Assembly: GCF_014048465.1 (NCBI RefSeq)
Contig: NZ_PDLY01000003.1
Coordinates: 186,001-250,000 of the forward strand
Reading direction: 5' to 3'
Length of the DNA stretch: 64,000 bases
Source of the DNA: Bombella mellum
Lineage (GTDB): Bacteria > Pseudomonadota > Alphaproteobacteria > Acetobacterales > Acetobacteraceae
How positions within the stretch are numbered: position 1 is the stretch's first letter; every line of letters begins with the position of its first letter. A program made the translations under genes and the position numbers. Shown here in pieces: positions 8,751 to 17,994 of this stretch. Below the pieces are notes generated by a model. It was not told the origin of the DNA. It made no database searches and saw nothing but the letters and a program-made list of their open reading frames with translations.

Positions 8751-9233
8751 TTACCGGTTGGGAGAGGGCGTCTGCGCCGTGGGTTCGATGCGGGCCATGG
8801 CCTTGCCACGGACGAGCCAGTAGGCCGCCGAGAGGGACAGGACGGCTGCCGAGAGAGCCAGAAGCTCGCTGACATTCACGCCGTTCAGGTCCAGCACGAT
8901 GAACTTGCGCACGGCGGCCATCATGCCGATGAGCAGGACGGACCGCATCCGGATCATGCCCTGTGATTCCGACCCGGGCAGAACAAGGATGGAATGGCGG
9001 AATTCCAGAGCAATCAGGACGGTGAAGAACAGTCCGAAGATTTCCTGCAATATGGCAGGTTCCGTAGGCTGGAGACCGGCATGGATGACGAGCTTGGCCA
9101 CTGCCACCACGACATGCAGCAGCCCCAGGCAGGCCACCAGCGTGATGCAGATGGACAGGACCAGCATGGCCGCTCCTTCGAACATGTCGAACAGGCGGGA
9201 CAGCGTGACGAAGCCGGGCAGGGTGCTTTTCAT
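8751..9233 (-). CDS. PsiE-like phosphate-starvation-inducible membrane protein
   Basis: Small integral inner-membrane protein of the PsiE family; the molecular function of the family is unknown. 160 residues from the ATG at 9233. Translation could also begin at a GTG at 9293, adding 20 residues, but that codon has no ribosome site whereas GAAGG lies 12 bases before the ATG. Four hydrophobic segments are visible: GAAMLVLSICITLVACLGLL, the IFGLFFTVLIALEF segment, MRSVLLIGMMAAV and LLALSAAVLSLSAAYWLV. The conserved LEFRHS and AAVRKFIVLD stretches between them are typical of the family. It converges on the porin gene. No Pho box was identified. Confidence 0.8.
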   Translation of the reverse strand: MKSTLPGFVTLSRLFDMFEGAAMLVLSICITLVACLGLLHVVVAVAKLVIHAGLQPTEPAILQEIFGLFFTVLIALEFRHSILVLPGSESQGMIRMRSVLLIGMMAAVRKFIVLDLNGVNVSELLALSAAVLSLSAAYWLVRGKAMARIEPTAQTPSPNR

Positions 9234-9341
9234 GAACAGGGAGAGCCTTCGTGTTGTGGGGTGGTTATGAAGCTGTATTGCTTCTACCGACACACACGAC
9301 CGGCGTGAAGTTCTGAAAGGGAGCAGATTGTACGGAAAATC

Positions 9342-9416
9342 TGGTGCCGGATGAGAGATTCGAACTCCCGGCCTTCGGTTTACAAAACCGCTGCACTACC
9401 ACTGTGCTAATCCGGC
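9342..9416 (-). tRNA. tRNA-Thr (anticodon UGU)
   Basis: The minus strand folds into a full cloverleaf. The acceptor stem GCCGGAT pairs with ATCCGGC, followed by discriminator A and an encoded CCA (9342-9344). The anticodon loop TTTGTAA carries TGT, and the T-loop is TTCGAAT. It reads ACA threonine codons. Confidence 0.96.
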
Positions 9417-9493
9417 GACGGGGCCGTACATCTCATTTTTCCTGTCAGGAATCAAGTGTAAAATGGGCGGGGCGGGAAATATCCCGGCCGGTT

Positions 9494-9730
9494 TTACAGG
9501 CCTGATCCTGTGGTGGTTCCGCCTTCGGAAGAGAGGTGGGGCTGTGGGGTGGCCTGATGATGCAGCAGATGATCCGGCGGGGGCAGGACAGGCCCATTCT
9601 GTACGAAACCGTAACCATCTGGGGACAGGCCGGGGTGGCTGGTGCCGTGGTGCGTGTCGGTGCAGCCCGTCAGGCCGAGCAGGGCGAGGGACAGGCCGGT
9701 GAGAACGGGGAGGCGGAAAGGCAGGAGCAT
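9494..9730 (-). CDS. Small putative lipoprotein
   Basis: 78 residues; no family recognised. The N-terminus is a lipoprotein signal: a hydrophobic LTGLSLALLGLTGC with a lipobox Cys near residue 23. The mature part is about 55 residues rich in Pro, His and Gly, with no Cys. It lies between tRNA-Thr and the Mrp gene on the same strand as mrp. The ribosome site is weak, so I keep confidence moderate. Confidence 0.65.
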   Translation of the reverse strand: MLLPFRLPVLTGLSLALLGLTGCTDTHHGTSHPGLSPDGYGFVQNGPVLPPPDHLLHHQATPQPHLSSEGGTTTGSGL

Positions 9731-9786
9731 GGGAATCCGTTTCTGCGACTGGCGGAGGTGAGGGCTGGATGGCGACAGGTCCGTTT

Positions 9787-10926
9787 TCAGGCGTCCCGTG
9801 CCGCCAGTTCTGTCATCAGGGTGCGTGCGATGGTCATGTAGGCCTGCGAGGCCGGATGGTCCGGCTCCCTCAGGACAAGAGGGGTACCTTCATCAGCACT
9901 GCACCGGATGTCCCGCAGGAGCGGGATTTCCCCAAGGAAAGGAATGTTGAGGGCTTCAGCTTCCTTCCGGGCACCACCGTGGCCGAAAAGGTCGGTCCGT
10001 TCCTGACAGTGGGGACAGCAGAAATAGGACATGTTCTCGATCAGCCCCAGCACGGGCGTTCCGGTCTTTTCAAACAGCGTGACCCCCCGGCGGGCATCAA
10101 GCAGGGCAATGTCCTGCGGGGTGGAGACGATGACGGCTCCACCGGCCTTCAGCCTGTCCGAGAGTTTGCGGGTCAGGGTCAGCTGGGCATCACCCGTACC
10201 CGGTGGTAGGTCCACGACCAGCACGTCCAGCGTTCCCCATGAAACATCGCTCATCAGCTGGGTCAGTGCGCCCATGACCATGGGACCACGCCAGATCATG
10301 GCCTGTTCCCTGTCGACCAGATAGCCGATGGACATGGTCTCCAGGCCCCAGCGTTCCAGCGGGCGCAGCCTGCCATCTTCCACGGTGGGTTTCTGCTGGT
10401 CTCCCAGCATGTGGGGCAGGGATGGGCCGTGGATGTCGGCATCCAGCAGGCCGGTCCTGAGGCCGAGGCGGGCCAGACAGCAGGCCAGGTTCACCGCCGT
10501 GGTGGATTTTCCGACCCCGCCTTTGCCTGAGGCGACGGCAATGACGGCTTTTACATCCGGAAGGCAGGCCTCCGGTGGGGCGGAGCGGCCTGCGGGTTTC
10601 CGGCCCAGTGCCAGCGGACGGTGTCCTCTGGCCGCATCGGCCTGACGGGGCTGGCTGGAGGTAGGGCGATGGGCTGTCAGGGAGAGGGTGAGGCCGGTGA
10701 CGGCAGGGTGCTGCGTCATCTTTTCCTCAAGCATCTTCTGGACATCCTGAAGGAAGGCGGCTCCCCGTGCCGTGGTCCGCAGGATGAGATGGGCATGACC
10801 CTCTTCCAGCGTCAGGGCCTCTATGCTGGTCTGTTCCGTCGGGCCGTTGGCGGCGAGGAAACGGGAGATGAGGTCCCTCAGGGAGGAGATGTCGGTAGCT
10901 GTCATGGGGCAAGAACTCTCATGCAA
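9787..10926 (-). CDS. mrp: Mrp/ApbC/NBP35-family iron-sulfur carrier ATPase
   Basis: P-loop ATPase that binds and transfers Fe-S clusters to target proteins in the cytoplasm. 379 residues. An N-terminal MIP18/DUF59-like segment (about 12-85) is followed by a linker and the ATPase, with the deviant Walker A GKGGVGKST at 134-142, the DADIHGPS switch region, VDLPPGTGD, and a CPHC metal-binding pair in the stretch NMSYFCCPHCQ. Length and domain order match alphaproteobacterial Mrp. The ATG at 10926 has GAGGGG just upstream; an internal ATG at 10905 is possible. It is divergent from the HtrA gene. Confidence 0.93.
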   Translation of the reverse strand: MHESSCPMTATDISSLRDLISRFLAANGPTEQTSIEALTLEEGHAHLILRTTARGAAFLQDVQKMLEEKMTQHPAVTGLTLSLTAHRPTSSQPRQADAARGHRPLALGRKPAGRSAPPEACLPDVKAVIAVASGKGGVGKSTTAVNLACCLARLGLRTGLLDADIHGPSLPHMLGDQQKPTVEDGRLRPLERWGLETMSIGYLVDREQAMIWRGPMVMGALTQLMSDVSWGTLDVLVVDLPPGTGDAQLTLTRKLSDRLKAGGAVIVSTPQDIALLDARRGVTLFEKTGTPVLGLIENMSYFCCPHCQERTDLFGHGGARKEAEALNIPFLGEIPLLRDIRCSADEGTPLVLREPDHPASQAYMTIARTLMTELAARDA

Positions 10927-11007
10927 CGCCCCTCATGAGGCAAAAAAACATAAAGGCCGCAGGCTGGAAGGATGACGTCCGGCCCGCCGTGGAGTAGATT
11001 TTACAGC

Positions 11008-12636
11008 ATGAGCCGATTCATGTCTTCTTCTCTTCTGTCTTCCTCCCGTTTCCGGGTGGCCCGCCTGCTGTCCTGTGTGGCTGCTGCCTGCTTTCTGGGG
11101 GGCGGGGTACAGGCGCAGGATGCCGCGTCCGGAACCTCTTCTCCTGCCGCAGTGCCGTCACCGGCAGGAGCGGGGCCCATGACGGCCCGTGCAGCTCATG
11201 AGGCGGCCATGATGCCCGGCTTTGCGGCACTGGTGGAGAAGCTGCTGCCGGCCGTGGTGAACATTTCCGTCTCCAGCGTGATCCACCCTGATGCCTCCCA
11301 GCCGGAAGGGCCGGATGGCAGTGCTCCCTCGGGGCCGCAGTCGTCACCGTTCCCGCCGGGGTCTCCGCTCGAGAAATTCTTTCACGATTACCTCCACCGC
11401 CGTCATGGTGATGGCCGCCCGGCCCGTCAGGTACAGGCTCTCGGCTCCGGCTTCATCATTGACCCGTCCGGCGTGGTGGTGACGAACAATCATGTCATCG
11501 ACAACGCCCAGCAGGTGAGCGTGACGCTCTCTGATGGCACGGAATATCCGGCACGGATCGTCGGGCGGGACAGCAAGGAGGACCTTGCCGTCCTTCAGGT
11601 GCAGGCGGACCGGCCCCTGCCGTCCGTCCCGCTGGGTCACAGTGATGATGCCCGCATCGGGGACTGGGTGCTGGCCATCGGCAACCCGTTCGGTCTGAGT
11701 GGTACGGTGACGGCGGGCATCATCTCGTCCCGCAAGCGCAATGTGGAGCATGGTCTGTATGACGATTTCATCCAGACCGACGCCGCCATCAATCACGGCA
11801 ATTCAGGTGGTCCGCTTTTCAATCTCAAGGGTGAGGTCATCGGCATCAACACGCTGATCTATGGCGGGTCCGGTGGTGATTCCATCGGGATCGGCTTTGC
11901 CATTCCGTCTGATGATGCCCGGGGAATCATCAGGCAGCTGCGACAGACGGGTTATGTGCGGCGTGGCTGGCTGGGCGTGAATTATCAGGACGTCACCCGG
12001 AGTATGGCGGATGACCTCGGGTTCCACAAGGCCGATGGCAGCGGGGAACGGGGAGCGGGGGCTATCGTGGCGGACGTTCACAAGGGTGGTCCGGCCCAGA
12101 AGGCGGGCATTCAGGTCGGAGATATCCTGACGGGGCTGAATGGCCAGTCTGCGACGGGCCAGACGCTGCCCCGGCTCGTGGCAGGTCATCAGCCGGGCGA
12201 GACCGTGCAGTTCACGCTGTGGCGGCGTGGCAGCTATCAGAAGCTGGACCTGACGCTCGGGAAGAATCCTGAGGAGAAGGACCCGCTTCCCTCAGACACG
12301 CACCTGCCGGACCAGCCGGTGAAGACGCTGCGTGATCTGGGCCTGAAGCTGGGCGTGATCGACCAGACGGCCCGCACGCAGTATGAGCTGACGGACGGTC
12401 AGCGGGGTGTGCTGGTGATGCGTGTCTATGAGGGCAGTCCGGCCGCCAGCCGTGGCCTGGCGGAAGGTAACCTGATCCTTCAGGTGGCGCAGCAGGAGGT
12501 CAACACGCCAGAGGCCCTTCAGATGGCCCTTGACCGTGCCCGTGAGATGAAAAAGACGGACATCCTGCTCTTGGTCCAGGACAAGGACGGCCTGCGCTGG
12601 GTGGGCGTGCCGCTGGGGGGGCAGCAGACCCCATAA
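11008..12636 (+). CDS. degP: Periplasmic serine protease DegP/HtrA (Do family)
   Basis: Envelope quality-control protease and chaperone that degrades misfolded periplasmic proteins. 542 residues from the ATG at 11008; the frame is open upstream to 10972, but a signal peptide begins here (hydrophobic core LLSCVAAACFLGGG, cleavage after VQAQ). The trypsin-like triad is H162 (NNHVIDN), D192 (KEDLAVL) and S266 (GNSGGPL). Two PDZ domains follow, at about 300-395 and 430-535. Length and layout fit Do/MucD proteins. It stands alone, divergent from mrp. Confidence 0.95.
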   Translation: MSRFMSSSLLSSSRFRVARLLSCVAAACFLGGGVQAQDAASGTSSPAAVPSPAGAGPMTARAAHEAAMMPGFAALVEKLLPAVVNISVSSVIHPDASQPEGPDGSAPSGPQSSPFPPGSPLEKFFHDYLHRRHGDGRPARQVQALGSGFIIDPSGVVVTNNHVIDNAQQVSVTLSDGTEYPARIVGRDSKEDLAVLQVQADRPLPSVPLGHSDDARIGDWVLAIGNPFGLSGTVTAGIISSRKRNVEHGLYDDFIQTDAAINHGNSGGPLFNLKGEVIGINTLIYGGSGGDSIGIGFAIPSDDARGIIRQLRQTGYVRRGWLGVNYQDVTRSMADDLGFHKADGSGERGAGAIVADVHKGGPAQKAGIQVGDILTGLNGQSATGQTLPRLVAGHQPGETVQFTLWRRGSYQKLDLTLGKNPEEKDPLPSDTHLPDQPVKTLRDLGLKLGVIDQTARTQYELTDGQRGVLVMRVYEGSPAASRGLAEGNLILQVAQQEVNTPEALQMALDRAREMKKTDILLLVQDKDGLRWVGVPLGGQQTP

Positions 12637-12651
12637 GGGAGAAGGCCGCCT

Positions 12652-13485
12652 TCAGAGGCCACGGTCCCGCTTGATCTGGTCCCAGGCCGCATTGATGCGG
12701 GCTATGCGCTCCTGTGCAGCCTGCCGCTGGGCGTCCGTCATGGGTTTCTGGGCCAGCCTGTCCGGATGATGTTCACGGATCAGCACCCGCCAGCGGGTGC
12801 GGATCTCGCCATCACTGGCGGTCGCACTGATTCCAAGAACACGGTAGCATTCGGCCGTTGACGTCGTGGAGGCTGCCCGGGGCTGTCCGCTTTCCGCCCG
12901 TTCCCAGGCCCGTTCAGACAGGCGGAAGGCCTTGTGTGTCCGGCGGAGAAAGTCCGTCTCCAGCGGGTGAAGCGGGGCACCGGCAGGCAGGTCGGCCCGG
13001 GCAACGAGAAAGAGGACACCAAGAAGGGTCTCGAGAGGTTCCGGCTTGTCGGTGAAGGTCCGGCCAAGCTCCCGTGCATACATTTCAAAGTCGTCCGTCC
13101 GTTCCCGGGCACGGTCAAAAAGGAGGCCGATTTCCTTCTGGTTGTCATCGGGAAAGCGGAAGGCCCTCTTGAAGGCGTCAATCTCAGCCCGGTTCACCGG
13201 TCCGTCAATCTTGGCCAGTTTGGCGCACAGCGTGACGACGCCAAGACCATAGAGCTGGTCCGTCTTCCCAAGCAGGGCGGACAGCTTTGCGGCGGTGAAG
13301 AAGGCGGCGTTGTGCGGGTCCGGCCGCCCCTGTGCGGGAAAGCGGTCTCCCCATGTGCCGGAAAGCGGGGTGAGCAGTTTGTCCGTATCAGACATGTGGC
13401 CAAGAATGATGCCGAGGAGTCCCCCGATCGGGCCTCCGGCTGCAAACCCGGCCACACCACCAAACATTTTCCCCCAGAAAGCCAT
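12652..13485 (-). CDS. DjlA-like co-chaperone: TerB domain plus DnaJ domain
   Basis: 277 residues. An N-terminal Gly-rich segment (GGVAGFAAGGPIGGLLGIIL), possibly a short membrane-associated helix as in DjlA, precedes a TerB-like all-helical domain at about 55-190. A C-terminal J-domain follows from about 212, with the HPD tripeptide at 240-242, so it should stimulate DnaK. GGGAGGG precedes the ATG at 13485. It converges on the HtrA gene, with a gap of only 15 bases. The partner and substrate are not evident from the neighbourhood. Confidence 0.88.
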   Translation of the reverse strand: MAFWGKMFGGVAGFAAGGPIGGLLGIILGHMSDTDKLLTPLSGTWGDRFPAQGRPDPHNAAFFTAAKLSALLGKTDQLYGLGVVTLCAKLAKIDGPVNRAEIDAFKRAFRFPDDNQKEIGLLFDRARERTDDFEMYARELGRTFTDKPEPLETLLGVLFLVARADLPAGAPLHPLETDFLRRTHKAFRLSERAWERAESGQPRAASTTSTAECYRVLGISATASDGEIRTRWRVLIREHHPDRLAQKPMTDAQRQAAQERIARINAAWDQIKRDRGL

Positions 13486-13552
13486 TGCTGCCCTCCCTGT
13501 TCACGCAGGCGGCAAGTTTACCACGGAGACGGGAGAGGCGGGAATAGGGATA

Positions 13553-13879
13553 TCATGTACCGTCGTGGTCCGGACTGTCCGGAATGGGGGAGAGGACAGG
13601 CTGTTGCAGGGCAAAACGGAGAGCCGTAAGTCGCAGCAGGGAGGCCAGTGCCTGCTCCGGAGGGCGGTACCTGTCCAGCCGGGCGATGAAGGTGGCAAGG
13701 GCCAGCTTTTCACGCCGGGCCATGAGTTCCAGAACCTGCCAGAATTCGCCCTCCAGAGCGATGGAGGTCCTGTGCCCGTAGAGGCTGAGGCTGCGTTTCT
13801 GCAACCGTGGCAGGGATGCTGGCCCGTACATGTGGCGTCGTCCGGGACCTAGCCCTGATGGTAGCGGGGCATGGGCCAT
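13553..13879 (-). CDS. Ribbon-helix-helix domain protein
   Basis: 108 residues. The segment from about residue 33 to 90 matches the RHH_4-type ribbon-helix-helix domain of Alphaproteobacteria: a basic beta strand ([20 protein letters not shown]) followed by helices [20 protein letters not shown] and [15 protein letters not shown]. Such proteins are presumed DNA-binding, with unknown targets. The start overlaps the end of tgt by 31 bases and has GAGGATGA before it, which suggests translational coupling in a queA-tgt-RHH operon. Confidence 0.82.
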   Translation of the reverse strand: MAHAPLPSGLGPGRRHMYGPASLPRLQKRSLSLYGHRTSIALEGEFWQVLELMARREKLALATFIARLDRYRPPEQALASLLRLTALRFALQQPVLSPIPDSPDHDGT

Positions 13880-15042
13880 TCATCCTCGCTCCAGTCGCCT
13901 TTCGCCCAGTTCTGGCGGAGCTGGGCGGCAGTCTGTTCCAGTGTTCCTGCCACGATGGCGGCCCTGATCTGCCGCATGAGCCGCTGGTAATAGGCGAGAT
14001 TGTGGAGGGTCAGGAGCATCGGTCCCAGCATCTCGTTGGCCCGGAAGAGGTGGTGCAGATAGGCCCGGCTGTAACGGCCTGCCATCGGGCTGTCATCCTC
14101 GGGGGAGATGGGGCGTGTGTCCTCGGCGAAGCGGGCATTACGGAGATTCAGCGTGCCTCGCTCGGTATAGGCCCGGGCAGTACGGCCCGCACGGGATGGC
14201 ATGACGCAGTCGAACATGTCGCAGCCCCGCATGACGGCACCAAGCAGGTCATCCGGCGTGCCGACGCCCATCAGATAGCGGGGCTGGTCTTCGGGCAGCA
14301 TGGGAGTCGTGTAATCCAGCGTGGAGAACATCAGCTCCTGTCCCTCGCCCACGGCAAGCCCCCCGATGGCGTAGCCCTCGAAGCCGATCTTCCGCAGGGC
14401 AAGAGCGGAGCGTTCCCGCAGGTCCTGTTCCGTGCCGCCCTGCACGATGCCGAACTGTCCATAGCCGGGGCGGGCGATGAAGGCTTCACGGGAGCGGGCG
14501 GCCCATCGCATGGACCGCTCCATGGAGGCTTCCAGCACGTCCTTCGTGGCGGGCAGGGCCGGACATTCATCAAAGGCCATGGTGATGGTGGCATCCAGCC
14601 TGTACTGGATGTCCGTCGAGCTTTCGGGCGTCAGACGGTGGGAGCTGCCATCAATGTGGGAACGGAAGGTGACGCCATCCTCATCCATCTTCCGCAGCGG
14701 CCCCAGAGACATGACCTGGAATCCGCCAGAATCCGTCAGGATGGGGCCGGGCCAGTCCATCATGCGATGCAGCCCGCCGAGACGCTGGACCCGCTCGGCC
14801 GTGGGGCGCAGCATGAGGTGATAGGTGTTGCCCAGCACGATGCCCGCCCCGGTGGCCCGCACATTGTCCATCGTGATTCCCTTGACGGTTCCGACGGTCC
14901 CGACAGGCATGAAGGTCGGTGTCGGCACGCTGCCATGACGGGTATGCAGCCAGCCGGCCCGGGCCTGCCCGCACTGGGCGTCCTTCTGCCAGTGCATGTG
15001 AGCGGACGGGGTGAGGTTCGGGCGGATGGACTCGGTCGTCAT
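13849..15042 (-). CDS. tgt: tRNA-guanine transglycosylase Tgt, zinc site degenerate
   Basis: Exchanges guanine-34 for preQ1 in tRNAs with GUN anticodons, the step before QueA. 397 residues with the family's TIM-barrel landmarks: [11 protein letters not shown] (substrate Asp), [20 protein letters not shown] and the nucleophile Asp region [11 protein letters not shown]. The C-terminal stretch SRAYLHHL and the His in LTLHN are conserved. However, the CxCxxC zinc ligands that normally precede SRAYLHHL are replaced by [12 protein letters not shown], with no Cys. The start overlaps the queA stop by 4 bases (ATGA), so the two are coupled. Identity is firm; whether zinc is bound or the enzyme is active is open. 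Confidence 0.93.
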   Translation of the reverse strand: MTTESIRPNLTPSAHMHWQKDAQCGQARAGWLHTRHGSVPTPTFMPVGTVGTVKGITMDNVRATGAGIVLGNTYHLMLRPTAERVQRLGGLHRMMDWPGPILTDSGGFQVMSLGPLRKMDEDGVTFRSHIDGSSHRLTPESSTDIQYRLDATITMAFDECPALPATKDVLEASMERSMRWAARSREAFIARPGYGQFGIVQGGTEQDLRERSALALRKIGFEGYAIGGLAVGEGQELMFSTLDYTTPMLPEDQPRYLMGVGTPDDLLGAVMRGCDMFDCVMPSRAGRTARAYTERGTLNLRNARFAEDTRPISPEDDSPMAGRYSRAYLHHLFRANEMLGPMLLTLHNLAYYQRLMRQIRAAIVAGTLEQTAAQLRQNWAKGDWSEDEWPMPRYHQG

Positions 15043-16103
15043 GGGGCACGTTCCAGAAGGCAGGCATCACCGTAGGAATAGAAGCGCAGCCCTTCGGCAA
15101 TGGCGTGATGATAGGCATGGCGCATGGTCTCCGTACCGGCAAAGGCACAGACCAGCATGAAAAGGGTGGAGCGGGGCAGGTGTAAGTTGGTCAGCAGGGC
15201 GTCCACCGCCCGGAAGCGGTAGCCCGGCCGGATGAAGATGGAGGTTTCGCCTGTCCATGGATGAACGATGCCCTGTTCATCCGCCGCACTTTCCAGCAGG
15301 CGCAGGCTGGTGGTACCCACGGCAACGACACGGCCGCCGTTGGCACGGGTTTCATTGATGAGACGGGCCGTTTCCTCATCAATATGGCCCCATTCAGCGT
15401 GCATTTTATGTTCGGCAATGGTGTTGCGGACGGGCAGGAACGTCCCGGCCCCGACATGCAGGGTGAGGGTCTGTTTCTGTATGCCTCTGGCCGCAAGGGT
15501 TTCCAGCAATTCTTCTGTGAAGTGCAGTCCCGCCGTTGGTGCAGCCACGGCCCCACGGAAGCGGGAGAAGATGGTGCGGTAGTCGCTGTTGTCGGCCTCG
15601 GTTGGCCCATTGGGGCGGGCAATGTAAGGCGGCAGTGCCAGGACGGCCCGACGTTCCAGAAAATCGTCGAACTCATCGCCTTCGACCGAGAATCGGAGGG
15701 TCACGGCCCCATCGCCCTCATTGGTCAGGACGTCCGCCGTGACGGGATCATCCTCGAAGTGGAGACGGTCGCCGGGGCGGAGCTTGCGGGCATTGCGGGC
15801 AAGGGCATGCCACTGTCCTTCCGGCAGGATGCGGTCCAGCGTGATGCCGATTTTTGCCTCACCACGCCGGGCTTCCATTTTTGCCCGGATTACCTCCGTG
15901 TCATTGGCGACGAGCAGGTCGCCTTCCTTCAGCAGTTCGGGAAGATTGCGGATGCGGTGCAGGGAGAAGGAGGTGTCCTCATTTCCTGCAATGGCGGGCG
16001 GAATGACATGCAGCAGCCGGGCCATGTCACGGGGGCGGGCAGGTTCCGTGGCGATATGGTCACGGGGGAGTGTGAAGTCGAAGAGGGAGAGGTCGTCAGT
16101 CAT
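15039..16103 (-). CDS. queA: S-adenosylmethionine:tRNA ribosyltransferase-isomerase QueA
   Basis: Transfers the ribosyl part of SAM to preQ1 in tRNA to make epoxyqueuosine. 354 residues, full length. Typical motifs are [19 protein letters not shown] at the N-terminus, [38 protein letters not shown] and [18 protein letters not shown]. It is the first gene of the minus-strand queuosine operon and is coupled to tgt by a 4-base overlap. Confidence 0.97.
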   Translation of the reverse strand: MTDDLSLFDFTLPRDHIATEPARPRDMARLLHVIPPAIAGNEDTSFSLHRIRNLPELLKEGDLLVANDTEVIRAKMEARRGEAKIGITLDRILPEGQWHALARNARKLRPGDRLHFEDDPVTADVLTNEGDGAVTLRFSVEGDEFDDFLERRAVLALPPYIARPNGPTEADNSDYRTIFSRFRGAVAAPTAGLHFTEELLETLAARGIQKQTLTLHVGAGTFLPVRNTIAEHKMHAEWGHIDEETARLINETRANGGRVVAVGTTSLRLLESAADEQGIVHPWTGETSIFIRPGYRFRAVDALLTNLHLPRSTLFMLVCAFAGTETMRHAYHHAIAEGLRFYSYGDACLLERAP

Positions 16104-16139
16104 TCCGGGGACACGGTTGGAGAAACAGGCCGGGCAGTG

Positions 16140-16160
16140 AAAAGGGGGCTGATGCCCCCT
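16140..16160 (-). terminator. Terminator of the mlaA-mlaC operon
   Basis: On the minus strand a GGGGGC/GCCCCC stem with a 4-base loop runs straight into TTTT. It lies 32 bases beyond the mlaC stop and upstream of queA. Confidence 0.75.
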
Positions 16161-16191
16161 CCACGCTGCTGATCCGTCGTGAATGGAGAGA

Positions 16192-16797
16192 TCAGGGGCG
16201 GCCCAGCTGACGCTTGAGGGCGTCGATCAGTGTCTGCACCTGTCCACCATGACGGGTGAGGTAGGTCGTGTAGTCGCTGCGCTGCGTCAGGCGCATGCTG
16301 GCACCCTCACCATACAGGTCCACCACCTTGGGTGGCTCGCCATCGATGACGGCCGTCATCAGGATGGAAGGCTGGTGCGGGCGGGAAATCTGAAGGGTCA
16401 CCTTCTGCCCCGCCGGGGAGGGCACGCTGTCCACCAGACGGACGGAAATATTCTGGTATTCCCCGACACGGGCAGTGACGGCATTCAGCAGCACGTCCTG
16501 GAACAGCTCGAGATAGAGCTTCTGCTGTTCCGGCGTGGCGGTGCGCCAGTAGCGGCCGAGGCAGTAGCGGGCGATTCCCGGCACGTCCACATTGGCCCGC
16601 AGGAGGGGCAGGAGGGCCTCACGCTTCCTGTCCAGCGAGGTGTCGCTGTTCAGGACGGCTACCAGTTTCCCGCCAAACTCGTTGACGAACGCCTTGGCCT
16701 CGTCGCTGGAGGGCGTGGCGAAGGCCAGCGTGGGAACGAGAGCGAACAGGCTGGCAGCTCCCAGAATGGTGCGGCGTGTAAGCTGACGGAGCATCAT
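16192..16797 (-). CDS. mlaC: Phospholipid-binding protein MlaC (Ttg2D/HpnM family)
   Basis: Periplasmic shuttle that carries phospholipids, or in some hopanoid producers acts as HpnM, between outer and inner membranes. 201 residues from the ATG at 16797, chosen for the GGAAGGA element 9 bases upstream. The signal peptide is twin-arginine-like (LTRRTILGAASLFALVPTLAFA). The MlaC fold follows: LLRANVDVPGIARYCLGRYW, TPEQQKLYLELFQ, and a C-terminal GEGASMRLTQRSDYTTYL. It lies 47 bases after mlaA on the same strand. The inner-membrane MlaFED complex is not in the window. Confidence 0.92.
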   Translation of the reverse strand: MMLRQLTRRTILGAASLFALVPTLAFATPSSDEAKAFVNEFGGKLVAVLNSDTSLDRKREALLPLLRANVDVPGIARYCLGRYWRTATPEQQKLYLELFQDVLLNAVTARVGEYQNISVRLVDSVPSPAGQKVTLQISRPHQPSILMTAVIDGEPPKVVDLYGEGASMRLTQRSDYTTYLTRHGGQVQTLIDALKRQLGRP

Positions 16798-16844
16798 GTT
16801 TAGGGATCCTTCCAATAAAGGCTGTCCTCACGGGGACGGAATGG

Positions 16845-17642
16845 TCAGTACCAGTCGGGTGTGGTGGCGCGGTGATCAGCCCGGAGGGCGTCGATCTGGC
16901 TCTGACGCTGCTGCTGCCATGCACTGCGCATGAAAGCGTAGGGGTCGAGGCTCTGGTGTTCCAGCTGGTCCAGCTGGTCCGTGCTGTCGGCAAAGGTGTT
17001 GAAGGTTCCGAGAATGTTGTAGCCCCAGTTGAAGCTGATGAGGCCATAGCCGCTGGGAACGTAGTTGATGGGTGTCAGCCCCTGGCTGATGGCATAGCCC
17101 GTCGCATCACGGAAGTTGGTGGGGCCGAGTCCCGGCAGGAAGATGTAGGGACCGGACTTGACCCCCCAGAGGGCCAGCACCATGCCCGGGTCCGTCTCGT
17201 GCTGCTTGTAGCCGAGATGCTGGGCGACATCATAGAAGCCGGCGGTCGTCATGTTCAGCAGGAAGCGCATGAAGGCGTCACCAGCCCGACGGGGCCGCCC
17301 CGCACCGACATCGGAGAAGAACACGGCAGGCTCACGCCATGTCTCGTTCAGCGTGGCGACGGAGGTGCGGATGGGTTGCGGGATGTAGTTCTTCCAGAAG
17401 CGGCCGACCGGCCTCAGTGCCTTGTGATAGACCCACATGTTGAGGCTGAACATCTTGCGGTTGAACGGCTCGTAAGGGTCGTTGACGGCCTTGTAGTCTG
17501 CCAGGTCATCCGGGTCTGTCGGCGGCTTGGCGTGGAGGGAGCCACATCCGCCGAGGGACAGCAGGGTCAGGCAGCCGATCAGTGTGAAAAGGGCAGGGGA
17601 TCTGCCCCGGTGATGCTGCGTTGTGCTGCCTGTGCACGCCAT
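16845..17642 (-). CDS. mlaA: Outer-membrane lipid asymmetry lipoprotein MlaA (VacJ)
   Basis: Outer-membrane lipoprotein that removes mislocalised phospholipids from the outer leaflet and hands them to MlaC. 265 residues. A lipobox LLSLGGC gives an acylated Cys near residue 33. The family signature NDPYEPFNRKMFSLN is followed by RPVGRFWKNYIPQPIR, FLLNMTTAGFYDVA and the conserved SGPYIFLPGLGPTNFRDATG. It is the first gene of the mlaA-mlaC pair. The C-terminal 40 residues are polar and Gln-rich. Confidence 0.95.
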   Translation of the reverse strand: MACTGSTTQHHRGRSPALFTLIGCLTLLSLGGCGSLHAKPPTDPDDLADYKAVNDPYEPFNRKMFSLNMWVYHKALRPVGRFWKNYIPQPIRTSVATLNETWREPAVFFSDVGAGRPRRAGDAFMRFLLNMTTAGFYDVAQHLGYKQHETDPGMVLALWGVKSGPYIFLPGLGPTNFRDATGYAISQGLTPINYVPSGYGLISFNWGYNILGTFNTFADSTDQLDQLEHQSLDPYAFMRSAWQQQRQSQIDALRADHRATTPDWY

Positions 17643-17994
17643 GTTGCTGCCGCTCCTGCTTCTTCAAGGCCCGGCTATGGCGGCAACACCACAGCCATTG
17701 CTGCTGGAGTGGCGTGCCTGAACGGGAACGGGCCGGGACTGTAACATACATTTGATTCTGTCTGTGCCAGTCACGAAGACCAGCACATGCCAAGCATATG
17801 TCACTTGCCGCATGATGCCTACCCCTTTCGACTGCCCGTCTTGTTAAGAAAAAGAAGTATTGCATTTTTGCATCGTTGGGTTTTCTCATAGAAACCAGCC
17901 CTGGCGTGGACGGCTTCTTTTCTAGCCCCCTCTCAGGAGAAACGGCCCATTGTCCTGATGGGTCCTGTAATTTCATAAATTGTTGAGAGATTTT
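17643..17994. promoter_or_regulatory. Divergent intergenic region mlaA / aldose epimerase
   Basis: 352 bases without a convincing gene. It must hold the promoters of both divergent genes. The part nearer the epimerase gene is AT-richer (about 17840-17900, including TTGTTAAGAAAAAG), as expected for a promoter, but I cannot assign firm -35/-10 boxes. No operator palindrome stands out. Confidence 0.5.
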
